Assembly: GCF_000420625.1 (NCBI RefSeq)
Contig: NZ_ATVH01000019.1
Location: forward strand, 111,248 to 175,247
DNA from: Fodinicurvata sediminis DSM 21159
GTDB lineage: Bacteria; Pseudomonadota; Alphaproteobacteria; Kiloniellales; DSM-21159
DNA: 64,000 nt
Direction of reading: 5' to 3'
Shown here: piece after piece, positions 34,801 through 44,048 of the stretch
Numbering within the stretch: position 1 is the first letter of the stretch
Layout: the number at the start of each line of letters is the position of its first letter
The notes under the pieces: model-generated
Seen by the model: only the letters and a program-made list of their open reading frames with translations
What the model was told of the DNA's origin: nothing
Databases searched by the model: none
Position numbers and translations under genes: made by a program

Positions 34801-35690
34801 GTACAACATCCTACAATCCGGCAGTAAGCCGGTCAGCGCGGATGCGTCATGCAGCGCAAAGCGTGCTGTCGGCCATCATGGGAAACACCAATTCCCTGAT
34901 CGGCATGAGCGTTTTTCTTCTCATTCTTGTTGCGGCCTTGCTGGCCCCTGTCTTTGCTACGCATGACCCGGTTCAGCAGGACATTCTGTTTCGCCTCCAG
35001 GGACCATCCGCTGAGCATTGGATGGGAACGGATGCCGCAGGCCGGGATATTTTCTCGCGCATTCTCTATGGAGCGCGGATCTCGCTGATTATCGGCCTGG
35101 TGTCGGTCGGTCTTGCGATGATTGTTGGAACCGCCATGGGGGTGCTTGCGGGCTACTATGGTGGCAAAGTCGACCAGCTGGTAACCCAGATTACGGATGT
35201 GCTGCTGGCCTTCCCGTCACTCATTCTGGGGCTCATGATCGTGGCCATTCTCGGTCCGACCATGCCGAATCTCATCATAGCCATTGCGCTGACCACGATC
35301 CCCCAGTTCGCAAGGATTGCGCGCGCGCCCACGTTGTCCCTGCGGGAAAGGGACTTCATCCAGGCAGGCAGAGCACTCGGTTACTCCGATCTGCGAATTA
35401 TGTATCACCACGTCCTGCCGAACATCTTTCCGGAGGTTCTCGTGATGGGGTCTCTGTGGCTGGCAACAGCCATTCGCGTAGAAGCGTCCCTTGCATTCAT
35501 TGGTCTGGGTGTGCGCCCGCCAACGCCAACCTGGGGCGGCATGATCCGGGATGGGTTCAAGAATATTCTCGACTCTCCCTGGCTCGTGGTCTTTCCGAGC
35601 CTTGCCATCCTCGTTCTCGTCTTCGCCTTGAATATGCTTGGGGATGGTCTGCGCGATACCGTCGATCCCCGACTGAAGGGAGAGAAATGA
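34797..35690 (+). CDS. dppC: ABC transporter permease (DppC-like), system A
   Basis: 297 residues, five to six membrane helices, with the cytosolic N-terminal stretch usual for DppC. Marks: HWMGTDAAGRDIFSRILYGARISL, EAA loop QAGRALGYSDLRIMYHHVLPNIFP, and LGLGVRPPTPTWGGMIRDG-type ending (IGLGVRPPTPTWG). Stop overlaps the first ATPase start (ATGATG). Forms the channel heterodimer with DppB. Confidence 0.92.
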   Translation: MSTTSYNPAVSRSARMRHAAQSVLSAIMGNTNSLIGMSVFLLILVAALLAPVFATHDPVQQDILFRLQGPSAEHWMGTDAAGRDIFSRILYGARISLIIGLVSVGLAMIVGTAMGVLAGYYGGKVDQLVTQITDVLLAFPSLILGLMIVAILGPTMPNLIIAIALTTIPQFARIARAPTLSLRERDFIQAGRALGYSDLRIMYHHVLPNIFPEVLVMGSLWLATAIRVEASLAFIGLGVRPPTPTWGGMIRDGFKNILDSPWLVVFPSLAILVLVFALNMLGDGLRDTVDPRLKGEK

Positions 35691-36700
35691 TGGCTGAGAG
35701 CAAGACTTCTGCTGCTGATGATACGCTCCTGAAAGTCGAGGATCTCCGTATTGAATTCCGTCTTGCCGGCCAGTGGCGGGCGGCAACACGGAACATCAAC
35801 TTTGAACTCAAGGCCGATGAAACACTGGCCCTGGTCGGAGAGTCCGGCTGCGGAAAATCGATCACCTGTCGATCCATCCTGGGCCTAGTCGATGGGCCGG
35901 GGGCACGCACCAAAGGGTCCATCAAGTTCAAGGAGCAGGAACTTGTCGGGTTGCCTGATCGCAAGTTCCAGAAGATCCGCGGTGAAGACATCGCGATGAT
36001 ATTCCAGGAACCGATGACGGCATTGAACCCCGTCATGCGGGTTGGTGACCAGATATCCGAGGCCATCACCAGCCATATGCAGGTCTCTGGTTCCGAGGCC
36101 AAGCGCAGGACCCTGGAGCTGATGGAGGCCGTCCGAATTCCCGCACCGGAACAACGCTATCGAGATTACCCCCATCAATTCAGTGGTGGCATGCGTCAGC
36201 GCGTTGTCATTGCCATGGCTCTGGCATGCCAACCCAGTGTGTTGTTGGCAGACGAACCCACAACAGCGCTTGATGTGACGATCCAGGCCCAGGTGCTCTC
36301 TGAGCTTCGGGAGCTTCGCGAGCGCAATCAGATGTCGGTTATCTTCATAACCCACAGCATGGGAGTCGTGGCGGCCGTGGCCGATCGTGTAGCGGTGATG
36401 TATGCCGGCGAAGTCGTCGAGATTGCTCAGGTGGAAACCGTCTTCAAGGAACCACGCCACCCCTATACCCAGGCCTTGCTGCACAGCATTCCTTCCGTCG
36501 GAAGTGACAAGGAAGAGCTTCAGGTTATTCCCGGTCAGGTGCCATCGATTACGAATTTCCCTGAAGCCTGTCGCTTTGCCGATCGCTGCCCCCATGTCAT
36601 GCCGCGGTGCCGGCAGGATGCGCCCCCTGCTTTCCAGGTGGGCTCCACTGAGGTGCGCTGCTGGCTTTATGAGGATAATGCGCTGGGGGAGGTGCAGTGA
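35687..36700 (+). CDS. dppD: ABC transporter ATPase (DppD-like), system A
   Basis: 337 residues; start ATGATG at 35687 overlaps the permease stop. A frame open further upstream (from 35018) runs through the permease gene and is not coding. Walker [10 protein letters not shown]-loop [11 protein letters not shown], signature FSGGMRQR, Walker [13 protein letters not shown]-loop ITHSMGV, and the OppD-type cysteine-containing C-terminal region ([16 protein letters not shown]), which in some family members binds an iron-sulfur cluster. All catalytic residues present. Confidence 0.93.
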   Translation: MMAESKTSAADDTLLKVEDLRIEFRLAGQWRAATRNINFELKADETLALVGESGCGKSITCRSILGLVDGPGARTKGSIKFKEQELVGLPDRKFQKIRGEDIAMIFQEPMTALNPVMRVGDQISEAITSHMQVSGSEAKRRTLELMEAVRIPAPEQRYRDYPHQFSGGMRQRVVIAMALACQPSVLLADEPTTALDVTIQAQVLSELRELRERNQMSVIFITHSMGVVAAVADRVAVMYAGEVVEIAQVETVFKEPRHPYTQALLHSIPSVGSDKEELQVIPGQVPSITNFPEACRFADRCPHVMPRCRQDAPPAFQVGSTEVRCWLYEDNALGEVQ

Positions 36701-37701
36701 TGAGCGGAAAGACTCTTCTCAAGGTCAACCAACTCAGGAAAGCTTTTGCCTCTCGCAGCGGTTTTCTCGGGCGTAAGGCCAAGCTGCATGCATTGGATGG
36801 TATTTCCTTTGATGTGCAGGAAGGTGAAGCCTACGGGCTCGTGGGGGAGTCAGGTTGTGGAAAGTCGACGGCCGGTCGTGCTTTGCTGCGCCTGATCGAG
36901 CCTGATTCCGGAGAGGTTGAGTTCAAGGGCGAGTCCGTGACCTCTGCCTCCAAGCAGCGATTGCGCGAGCTGCGCCGCCACATACAGATCATCTTCCAGG
37001 ATCCCTATGCATCGCTCAATCCGAAACAGCTTGTGGGTGACCTGCTGGCGGAGCCGTTGAGGGTTCACCGCATTGTCCCGGACGCAGAGATTCCTGAGAG
37101 GGTCGTTAGTCTCTTGACCAGTGTCGGCCTGCCAACGGAAGCGGCCACAAAGTATTCCCATGAATTCAGTGGAGGGCAGCGCCAGCGCATTGGTATTGCA
37201 CGTGCCCTGGCATTGGAGCCGGAATTTCTGGTCGCTGACGAGGCCGTATCGGCTCTGGATGTTTCCATTCAGGCGCAGATCCTGCTTCTGCTGCAGAAGC
37301 TCCAGGCCGAGCGCAACCTGAGTTTCCTATTCATTACCCATGACCTGGGCGTCCTGCGCTATTTCTGTCAGCGTGGAAGCGTCATGTATCTGGGCCGGCT
37401 CGTGGAAAGCGGGCCGACGCGCGAGATGCTGGATGAACCGCTGCATCCTTACACACAGATGCTCAGAGAAGCCTCACCATCACCGGATCCTGAAACTGCG
37501 CGTGGAACGGTCAAGGTTGCGGGCGAAGTTCCCTCACCATTGGATCCGCCGAAAGGCTGCCATTTCCATCCCCGCTGCCCAAAGGCAATGCCGCATTGTC
37601 GGGAAGTCTACCCGGAAATGAGGGAGGTGATGTCAGGGCGGCATGTTGCCTGTCACCTTCATGATCCGGCGGTCACGGGAGAGAAGGCCGAGGTCAGTTA
37701 G
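36697..37701 (+). CDS. dppF: ABC transporter ATPase (DppF-like), system A
   Basis: 334 residues, partner ATPase of the previous gene. Walker [11 protein letters not shown]-loop IFQDPYASLNP, signature FSGGQRQR, Walker B LVADEAVSALD (Pro of the usual DEPV replaced by Ala), H-loop ITHDLGV, C-terminal CHFHPRCPKAMPHC. Overlaps the previous gene by 4 bp and is followed after 3 bp by an oxidase gene. Confidence 0.93.
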   Translation: MMSGKTLLKVNQLRKAFASRSGFLGRKAKLHALDGISFDVQEGEAYGLVGESGCGKSTAGRALLRLIEPDSGEVEFKGESVTSASKQRLRELRRHIQIIFQDPYASLNPKQLVGDLLAEPLRVHRIVPDAEIPERVVSLLTSVGLPTEAATKYSHEFSGGQRQRIGIARALALEPEFLVADEAVSALDVSIQAQILLLLQKLQAERNLSFLFITHDLGVLRYFCQRGSVMYLGRLVESGPTREMLDEPLHPYTQMLREASPSPDPETARGTVKVAGEVPSPLDPPKGCHFHPRCPKAMPHCREVYPEMREVMSGRHVACHLHDPAVTGEKAEVS

Positions 37702-37704
37702 ATC

Positions 37705-39042
37705 ATGCCAAAGGAACAATTGGGCCATATCCCTGAAGACCAGGAAGACTGTATCTGGTGGAAATCAGCACCGCCTGGTCCCGAGGCGGTGCCCCTGGAA
37801 GAAGATATCGAATGCGACGTAGCGATCGTCGGGGGCGGCTATACAGGCCTCAGCACGGCCATTGAGCTTGCCCGTAAAGGGATCGACTGCGTGGTTCTCG
37901 AGGCGCGCTTCATCGGATTTGGGGCCTCCGGTCGCAATGCAGGGCACTGTACACCGACCTTCCATCTGACTTCACCCGACAAGTTGCGCCAGCGATTGGG
38001 ACGCGAGAAGGCGGACCAGCTGACCCGGCTACAAGTCTCAGGGGCCGACCGCGTCTTTTCGCTGATCGAAAAATACCAGATTTCCTGTGAAGCAAAGCGC
38101 AACGGCTATCTGCGCATTGCGCACGGACCACATAGACTCGATGAGCTCAGGCAGAAAAAGTCACTTTATGAAGGTTTTGGCCTGGAAGGAGAGCTTCTGG
38201 ATGCCAAATCCGCACAGGATTTGTCCGGCTCCCCCCGGGCGTATGGTGGATGGCTTCTGAAGCAGGGCGGACACCTTAACCCGACGGCCTATGCACGAGG
38301 CCTGGCACGGGCAGCCATACAGGAGGGAGCCCGTCTCTATCAGGAGACACCTCTTCTGGAATTGAATCGGACTGGCAAATCCTGGGAACTGCGCACACCG
38401 CAGGGTCGGGTTCGGGCCAATCAGGCCCTTCTTGCCACTGGTGCGTATGCCGTTGGACCGGCCAGCGCACTTCTGAAGGGTGCCACTCATCCGGTGCCGA
38501 TCATGGGATTTGCAAGCGAGCCTCTGCCTTCCGAGCTCCGGCAGTCGATCCTTCCTGACGACCAGACACTCGTCGATACGCATAAGGATCCGATCCTCTA
38601 CAAGTGGACAGATGACCATCGATTGGTCACCACGGTTTATCCCGCCGGCCGGGTGGGTCGAGAGCCGGAGCCCACAGCGAGGTGGCTGGAAGCGCGCACG
38701 AAATGGATGTTCCCGCAGATTGAGACGGTCACATTCCGTCATCCTTGGTCCGGGCGTTTGGACGTCCAGCCCCTGACACTTCCCCAGGTACATAACCTGG
38801 AAGAAGGACTCTGGGCGTGCGTTGGTTTTTCCGGGCGCGGCGTTCCGACGGCAAGCGCGGCCGGTGTCGAACTGGCGCGGCTTCTGGAGGGAGCGTCGTC
38901 GGATGAGATCGCATTGCCGGTGCGCCAGGGTGTAAACAAGATTTCCGGCCGCCTTGCATCCCTGCACCCCGTGGTGATGACCTGGAACCGCACAAAGGAC
39001 TGGCTTGCAGATCGCCTGCATGGCGGCGAAGCTTTTCGGTAG
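37705..39042 (+). CDS. FAD-dependent amine oxidase, PuuB/OrdL-like (DAO family)
   Basis: 445 residues. After a 35-residue lead the FAD loop VAIVGGGYTGLSTAIELARKGIDCVVLE appears, then FGASGRNAGHC, which is the GASGRNxG flavin contact of gamma-glutamylputrescine oxidase-like proteins, and ACVGFSGRGVPTASAAG at the C-terminus. Oxidises a primary or secondary amine with O2 or a quinone as acceptor. Last structural gene of the operon; presence of a second oxidase beside the Hcn-like trio suggests a two-step oxidation of one imported compound. Confidence 0.88.
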   Translation: MPKEQLGHIPEDQEDCIWWKSAPPGPEAVPLEEDIECDVAIVGGGYTGLSTAIELARKGIDCVVLEARFIGFGASGRNAGHCTPTFHLTSPDKLRQRLGREKADQLTRLQVSGADRVFSLIEKYQISCEAKRNGYLRIAHGPHRLDELRQKKSLYEGFGLEGELLDAKSAQDLSGSPRAYGGWLLKQGGHLNPTAYARGLARAAIQEGARLYQETPLLELNRTGKSWELRTPQGRVRANQALLATGAYAVGPASALLKGATHPVPIMGFASEPLPSELRQSILPDDQTLVDTHKDPILYKWTDDHRLVTTVYPAGRVGREPEPTARWLEARTKWMFPQIETVTFRHPWSGRLDVQPLTLPQVHNLEEGLWACVGFSGRGVPTASAAGVELARLLEGASSDEIALPVRQGVNKISGRLASLHPVVMTWNRTKDWLADRLHGGEAFR

Positions 39043-39075
39043 TTCACTTGGTCAGAGTAGCACAGGAAGAATAGA

Positions 39076-39885
39076 GTGTCGGTTCAGGTCATAGAGCGTG
39101 CTGTTGCAATTCTGGATGCCGTCGCTGCGGCTGAAGGGGCGCCATGCCGCTTGCGTGAGATCGTTCTGAGGACTGGTCTTAATCGGGCGACCGCCTACCG
39201 GATAGTGCGCACACTGGTTGATCAGGGCTTGTTGGCCATGGGGCAGGACAAACGCAGCTACTATCTGGGACTGACTTTCCTGACATTGGGGGCGACCGCC
39301 AGCAACCGATCCCATCTGCGGGAGCTCGCGCGGCCGAGCTTATTAAGGCTTGCCGGTCAGTTCGGGGACAGTTTCTTCCTGTTTGTGCCGGATGGTTATG
39401 ATGTGGTTTGCCTGGATATATGCGATGGAGATTACCCCGTCAGAAGCTATACCCGTGGCATTGGCGGACGGGTTCCCCTGGGCCTTGGCCAGGCCTCGAT
39501 CGCGATTCTGGCGCGCATGTCGAGGGCCGAGCAGGATGAGATCATCTCTCACAATCTCCCTGTACTGGAAAAGGAGTACGGCATCGAAAGGGAGCGACTG
39601 TTGAATGAGTTGCGGCAGGTGATTAACAGTGGCTTTGCGCGAGGAACTGGTAGTCGTGTTCTGCCGGAATATACGGGTTTGGGAAAAGCGGTTATGGATA
39701 GAAATAACAGGGCCGTAGCCGCCATAAGCTGTTGTGTTCTGAGCAGTCGCCTATCAGAAAGTAAACGAGAGCAAATGAAATCGCAGCTTTCAGAAGAAGC
39801 ACTGATCATTGAGCGTGGCGCAAATCCGCTGGACCCAATGATCGGACGGGCCTCTATTAACTTAGCAAGCAGTATGCTCACTTGA
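39076..39885 (+). CDS. IclR family transcriptional regulator
   Basis: 269 residues from GTG 39076 (AGGAAGA upstream). N-terminal winged helix: VIERAVAILDAVAAAEGAPCRLREIVLRTGLNRATAYRIVRTLVDQG (about 4-50). C-terminal IclR effector domain ends with REQMKSQLSEEALIIERG. Likely controls the 28596-39042 operon. A short fragment of a close paralogue lies at 54266-54409. Confidence 0.9.
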   Translation: MSVQVIERAVAILDAVAAAEGAPCRLREIVLRTGLNRATAYRIVRTLVDQGLLAMGQDKRSYYLGLTFLTLGATASNRSHLRELARPSLLRLAGQFGDSFFLFVPDGYDVVCLDICDGDYPVRSYTRGIGGRVPLGLGQASIAILARMSRAEQDEIISHNLPVLEKEYGIERERLLNELRQVINSGFARGTGSRVLPEYTGLGKAVMDRNNRAVAAISCCVLSSRLSESKREQMKSQLSEEALIIERGANPLDPMIGRASINLASSMLT

Positions 39886-39921
39886 GCCCTGATTCAAGCG
39901 CGATGAAGATTAATTTCTTCA

Positions 39922-40713
39922 TCATGTTCTCAGTATTGTTAGGGCTTCTTCATGAACGCATTTGTCACCAGATGCTATGACGTGACCTGATGAATTAAGA
40001 GACAGCGGCTTACCCTGCCAATCAGTGATACTGCCGCCAGCCTCCTGGATAATGGGAGCAAGTGCGAGATAGTCATAGGGTTGTAGTGTGGCTTCAAAGA
40101 CTAAGTCCGCAAATCCAGAAGCCAGTAGACCATACATGTAACAATCCCCACCAAAGCGCATCCAGGAAACGGTACCCGCCACTTTCTCATATTTCTCACT
40201 ATCATGCCCTGTGAAGTTAAATGGCGTAGTTGTGAGGCAACCCGCGTCAGATAGGGAAGAACAAGCGCGCGTTTTCACAGGATTACCATTGAAGAGTGTA
40301 CCTTCCCCTTGTGCAGCAAACCAACGCTCATCAAGGGCAGGGATATCTATGATCCCAAGAACGGGTGTGTCTTTATGAAGGAGAGCAATGAGAGTTCCAA
40401 ATAATGGCATTCCACTTATGAAGCTTTTTGTTCCATCAATTGGATCTATTACCCATGTGAAATCAGAAGATCCTTCATCATACCCGTATTCTTCTCCGTA
40501 TACTCCATCTTGTGGAAATTTTTGTTTTATTTCATTTCTTAAAAATAACTCAGCTTTCTTATCTGCCTGCGTCACAGGTGAGCTATCTTTTTTGTTTTCA
40601 ATTTTCAATTCATTTCGAAAATACGGCATAATTATATTTCTAGATTTATCAGATATTTCATTAGAGAATTTTGTATACGCATGAAGCAATTCACTGTTTT
40701 TAAATACACCCAT
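39922..40713 (-). CDS. Inositol monophosphatase family phosphatase (HisN-like)
   Basis: Mg2+-dependent phosphatase, 263 residues; ATG at 40713 chosen (GGGGGTC upstream). Motifs: GEEYG (metal-ligand Glu), WVIDPIDGTKSFISG, the C-terminal metal Asp in QPYDYLALAPIIQEAGG. Close in pattern to HisN histidinol-phosphatases, but no his gene is near, and it faces an operon with two kinases. The 5' half is notably AT-rich for the region. Substrate open: histidinol phosphate, inositol phosphate or the product of the kinases. Confidence 0.85.
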   Translation of the reverse strand: MGVFKNSELLHAYTKFSNEISDKSRNIIMPYFRNELKIENKKDSSPVTQADKKAELFLRNEIKQKFPQDGVYGEEYGYDEGSSDFTWVIDPIDGTKSFISGMPLFGTLIALLHKDTPVLGIIDIPALDERWFAAQGEGTLFNGNPVKTRACSSLSDAGCLTTTPFNFTGHDSEKYEKVAGTVSWMRFGGDCYMYGLLASGFADLVFEATLQPYDYLALAPIIQEAGGSITDWQGKPLSLNSSGHVIASGDKCVHEEALTILRT

Positions 40714-40794
40714 AAAAGACCCCCGAATTCCTAACGTCTTAATGCCCGCTGCTATGGGCATGATGATGTGTTCCGTGTTTCTCAAGAGAGTGAG

Positions 40795-40832
40795 ATTGTG
40801 GAAACACATATAAAATCCATAAATTCCACAAT
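40795..40832. promoter_or_regulatory. Candidate operator between phosphatase and amidase genes
   Basis: ATTGTGGAA and TTCCACAAT form a perfect 9-bp inverted repeat with a 20-bp AT-rich centre, inside the 184-bp divergent promoter region. This fits a dimeric repressor contacting two major grooves; the DeoR or IclR proteins encoded nearby are possible users. Confidence 0.45.
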
Positions 40833-40897
40833 ATCCAAAAAAATTCTTGACCGCAAAAACTAAATGCGTAGCCTTTTATAAAAAGGGAGGCGATATA

Positions 40898-42349
40898 GTG
40901 GCATCGTCAAAAAATACAAAAATACCACAGTTTCCATCCTTGGCCGAATCTATCGATATGGTCAGGAGCAAGGAAGTTTCCCCTGTTGATCTTGTGGCCA
41001 TGTGCTTGGAGCGCATTGAGTCGGGTGATGCGGAAATCAATGCGTTTGCTGCTGTATTTGCCGAACAGGCATTGTCCCAGGCAAAAGAAGCCGAAAGGGC
41101 AATTGCGAGGAAAGAGCCAGTAGGTGCATTGCATGGAGTTCCAATTGCCCTAAAGGATCTTTTGTACACCAAAGGTGTGAGAACCAGCCGTGGTTCCAAA
41201 GTGTTCCAAGATTTTGTGCCAGATAAGGACGCGCCAATTGTGGAGCGCCTTATCTCCGCGGGAGCAATCACCGTTGGAAAGACTACAACAACGGAGTTTG
41301 GTTGGACGGCCTCCAGTGTATCCTCCCTATTTGGCCCCACGCGCAATCCGTGGGATAAGCGGCTAACATCAGGAGGGTCATCCAGTGGCTCTGCCGCTGC
41401 AGTCTCTGCCAGGATGGTACCAGCAGCAATTGGATCAGATGGTGGGGGGTCTGTACGTGTTCCAGCCTCGTTCTGCGGCATCTATTCGATGAAGGGGACA
41501 TTGGGTCGGATTCCAGTCTGGCCTTGGAGTGCCACAGAAACGCTCAGCCATGCAGGTCCCATGACAGTATCTGTCAAGGACAGTGCACTGTTGTTTGATG
41601 TTCTCAAGGGGCCGCACGCACTGGATCACGGCTGCCTACCCGATGATGGCCTGTCCTATGCCAAGGAGATAGAGCGCCCAACTGAGGGGGCGCGGGTTGC
41701 GTATATCCCGAGTTTGTTTGGTGCGGTGGTGGATCCTCAGGTTGAGGCGCGCGTAAAGGAAGCAGTGCGCACAATCGAGCATGATCTAAATTGCTCGGTC
41801 GATGAGTTGGATCTTGATTGGGCTGACCCATTTACGGCTTTTGAGACAATCTGGGTCGGGGGGCGTGGCATTGCCTATGGCGATCTGGTTAAGGACAGGC
41901 GGGAGGATTTGGATCCCGGTTTCCGCTTTCTGGTCGAGCAAGCTCAGAAAATTGGCGCGAAGGATTTTATTGCGGCATTAAAGTCTCGTGCCCTCTTCTC
42001 CAACCTCGTGCAGGGCTTGTTCGAGGTCTATGATTTCCTAGTGATGCCATCAGTTCCCATAGCACCATTTTCTGCGGAGCTGAATGGTCCGGATACAGGC
42101 CCCTATATTGAAAGCAAAAGTCCTGTTGCTTGGGCGCGTTGGGCACCATTTAGCTATCCCTTTAATCTAACTGGAAACCCGGCAGCCAGCCTTCCATGTG
42201 GCTGGAACGGGAACTTGCCAGTCGGCCTGCAGGTCGTTGGTCGGCGTTTTGATGATGCTGGTGTGCTTCGTTTCAGCGCCACATTCGAAGCGGCTCGACC
42301 CTGGCGCAATCGTGTTCCGCCAATGAGTGGACATGAAAATAAAAAATAA
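40898..42349 (+). CDS. Amidase (amidase signature family)
   Basis: 483 residues from GTG 40898 (GGGAGG at 40885); an upstream ATG at 40847 has no ribosome site. Ser-cisSer-Lys triad: Lys in GVPIALKDLLY (about 79), cis-Ser in LTSGGSSSGSAAAV, nucleophile Ser in GSDGGGSVRVPASFCG (about 173-181). Hydrolyses an amide to acid and ammonia or amine, cytoplasmic. GatA also belongs here, but no gatB/gatC adjoin, so a catabolic amidase is preferred. First gene of the operon that leads to an ABC importer. Confidence 0.9.
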   Translation: MASSKNTKIPQFPSLAESIDMVRSKEVSPVDLVAMCLERIESGDAEINAFAAVFAEQALSQAKEAERAIARKEPVGALHGVPIALKDLLYTKGVRTSRGSKVFQDFVPDKDAPIVERLISAGAITVGKTTTTEFGWTASSVSSLFGPTRNPWDKRLTSGGSSSGSAAAVSARMVPAAIGSDGGGSVRVPASFCGIYSMKGTLGRIPVWPWSATETLSHAGPMTVSVKDSALLFDVLKGPHALDHGCLPDDGLSYAKEIERPTEGARVAYIPSLFGAVVDPQVEARVKEAVRTIEHDLNCSVDELDLDWADPFTAFETIWVGGRGIAYGDLVKDRREDLDPGFRFLVEQAQKIGAKDFIAALKSRALFSNLVQGLFEVYDFLVMPSVPIAPFSAELNGPDTGPYIESKSPVAWARWAPFSYPFNLTGNPAASLPCGWNGNLPVGLQVVGRRFDDAGVLRFSATFEAARPWRNRVPPMSGHENKK

Positions 42350-42371
42350 AAATCCATCAACAGCAAAGGAG

Positions 42372-42394
42372 GCAGCTGGGATCGTCCCAGCTGC
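42372..42394 (+). repeat. Hairpin just before the SBP start codon region (system B)
   Basis: Perfect 10-bp inverted repeat (GCAGCTGGGA / TCCCAGCTGC) with a 3-nt loop, directly followed by GGAGGGAG, the ribosome site of the binding-protein gene at 42410. It may end part of the amidase transcripts or protect the downstream mRNA end. Confidence 0.6.
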
Positions 42395-42409
42395 GGAGGG
42401 AGATAATAA

Positions 42410-43972
42410 ATGACAATTGATCGACGTGGCTTCTTAAAGAAATCAGCTTACTTTGGTGCCGGTGCTGCAGCTATGCAAATCAATCCGGACTGGTTTTTTA
42501 CGTCCGCCCGTGCACAGAGTGGAGAGCCGCTGGTTTTTTACTCTGCTGAGAACTTGACTGGAAACTGGGATCCTTCGTCCCACACAACACTTGCCCAGAT
42601 CAACCTGGAGGGCTTTGTATTTGGCACCCTGACGCGGGCACCTATGGATCCGGAAGATCCCTCTGAGCTCAAGATGGAATTGGCAACTGAGCTTAATCCT
42701 TTAGACAACTATACACTTGAAGTGAAGCTTCGGGACGATGTGACCTTCCATGACGGAGAGCCATTTACTGCTCGTGATGTAAAGGCGACCTATGAGTATG
42801 CATCTCAGCCAGACCGGCCCGCTGCCTGGTATCCTGGTCAGTGCAAGGTCGAGGTAATCGATGATTATACCTGTCATATCAAGACCGAGGAGTACGATTA
42901 CCCGGCGAGCCTGTTTGTCCTGCTATCATCCTTCTTGCCTATAATGTCGGCAAAGGACATCGAAAGCGGTAGAATCTCTGAAAAGCCGAACGGAACAGGA
43001 CCCTTCATGTTTGCCAGGCAGGAAGGTGACGATTCAATCCTTGAGGCGTTCCCTGACTACTTCAAGGGCGCACCCAAACTGCCACAGATTACCTTCAGCT
43101 TTGTGGGGGATGGAACAACCCGAGCCCTTGCCCTTATGAATGGCGAAGCGGATCTAATAGAACGTCTGGAGCCGGAGCAGGTTCAGACACTGGAACAAGA
43201 AGATGGTATCAAGTTACATAAAGCCATCTCCGTCGAGAACAAATACCTCTGGTTCCGTTGTTCCAAACCGCCGTTTGATAATGAATTGCTGCGGAAGGCT
43301 GCCTGTCATGCAATCGACCGGAGTATTCTGGTTGAAATCCTGGGTGATGCTGGCCACGCATCCTATTCGCATATTTCGCCAGTGAAGTTCGGATATACCG
43401 AGGTCGAAAATTACCCCAAGTTTGACCCTGAGCGCTGTCAGCAGCTTTTGGCTGAAGCTGGTTACCCCAATGGTGAGGGTTTGCCTGAGATTGAGTACAT
43501 TACGTCGGTGGGATTTTATCCCAAAACGAAGGAATATGGGGAAATCATAACCACTATGCTTCAGGCACAAGGGTTTCCCGTGCGTCTGAATGTCATGGAA
43601 GTCGCCGCTTGGAATGAGCGGCTCTATCATCGTCCTGGGGGTGGACCAGGACACATGATCGATTGTGGGTGGTCAACCGGTTCTCCTGAACCTGACTTGG
43701 TTCTTCGCACCCATTTCCATTCAAGTTCCAAACGCATCACTGGTATTGAAGATGAGGAACTCGATGCAAGCTTGGATAAGGAAAGAAATGCCGAAACGGT
43801 GGAGGACCGCGAGCAGATCCTGAAAGAGGAGACGCTGCCTCTGATCGCCGAGAAGGCTCCAGCACTTTCGCTTTTCACATCTGTGTTCATTCACGCAATG
43901 CGTGATGATCTGGAGGGCCTGTTCATCTACCCCAATGGTCAGATGGACGCTAGTGAAGCTGAATTTACCTGA
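42410..43972 (+). CDS. Peptide-type ABC transporter binding protein (SBP family 5), system B
   Basis: 520 residues. The N-terminus MTIDRRGFLKKSAYFGAGAAAM is a twin-arginine signal (DRRGFLKK), so the protein is exported folded. Family 5 marks: KLRDDVTFHDGEPFTARDVKATYEYASQ, NGTGPFMFARQ, ACHAIDRSILVEILGD and FDPERCQQLLAEAGYPNG. Binds amino or peptide-like ligands. Start fixed by GGAGGGAG 9 nt upstream. A hairpin follows its stop. Confidence 0.9.
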   Translation: MTIDRRGFLKKSAYFGAGAAAMQINPDWFFTSARAQSGEPLVFYSAENLTGNWDPSSHTTLAQINLEGFVFGTLTRAPMDPEDPSELKMELATELNPLDNYTLEVKLRDDVTFHDGEPFTARDVKATYEYASQPDRPAAWYPGQCKVEVIDDYTCHIKTEEYDYPASLFVLLSSFLPIMSAKDIESGRISEKPNGTGPFMFARQEGDDSILEAFPDYFKGAPKLPQITFSFVGDGTTRALALMNGEADLIERLEPEQVQTLEQEDGIKLHKAISVENKYLWFRCSKPPFDNELLRKAACHAIDRSILVEILGDAGHASYSHISPVKFGYTEVENYPKFDPERCQQLLAEAGYPNGEGLPEIEYITSVGFYPKTKEYGEIITTMLQAQGFPVRLNVMEVAAWNERLYHRPGGGPGHMIDCGWSTGSPEPDLVLRTHFHSSSKRITGIEDEELDASLDKERNAETVEDREQILKEETLPLIAEKAPALSLFTSVFIHAMRDDLEGLFIYPNGQMDASEAEFT

Positions 43973-43981
43973 GAGCAATTA

Positions 43982-44012
43982 ATCCGGCTCGGGGGAAGAC
44001 CTCGAGTCGGAT
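43982..44012 (+). repeat. Hairpin after binding-protein gene, system B
   Basis: 13-bp stem (ATCCGGCTCGGGG / CCTCGAGTCGGAT, two G-U pairs) with a 5-nt loop, 10 bp after the SBP stop and 36 bp before the permease start. No T run. Confidence 0.65.
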
Positions 44013-44048
44013 GTCTCCTTCAGATCCAGATTACTCGGAGCCCTCAAA

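Noticed and set aside
35018..35686. Upstream extension of the DppD ATPase frame through the DppC gene
   Set aside because: The permease frame is well conserved here; the ATPase homology and a coupled ATG begin at 35687.
40898..42349. gatA subunit of the tRNA amidotransferase
   Set aside because: No gatB or gatC nearby and the gene leads a transporter operon.
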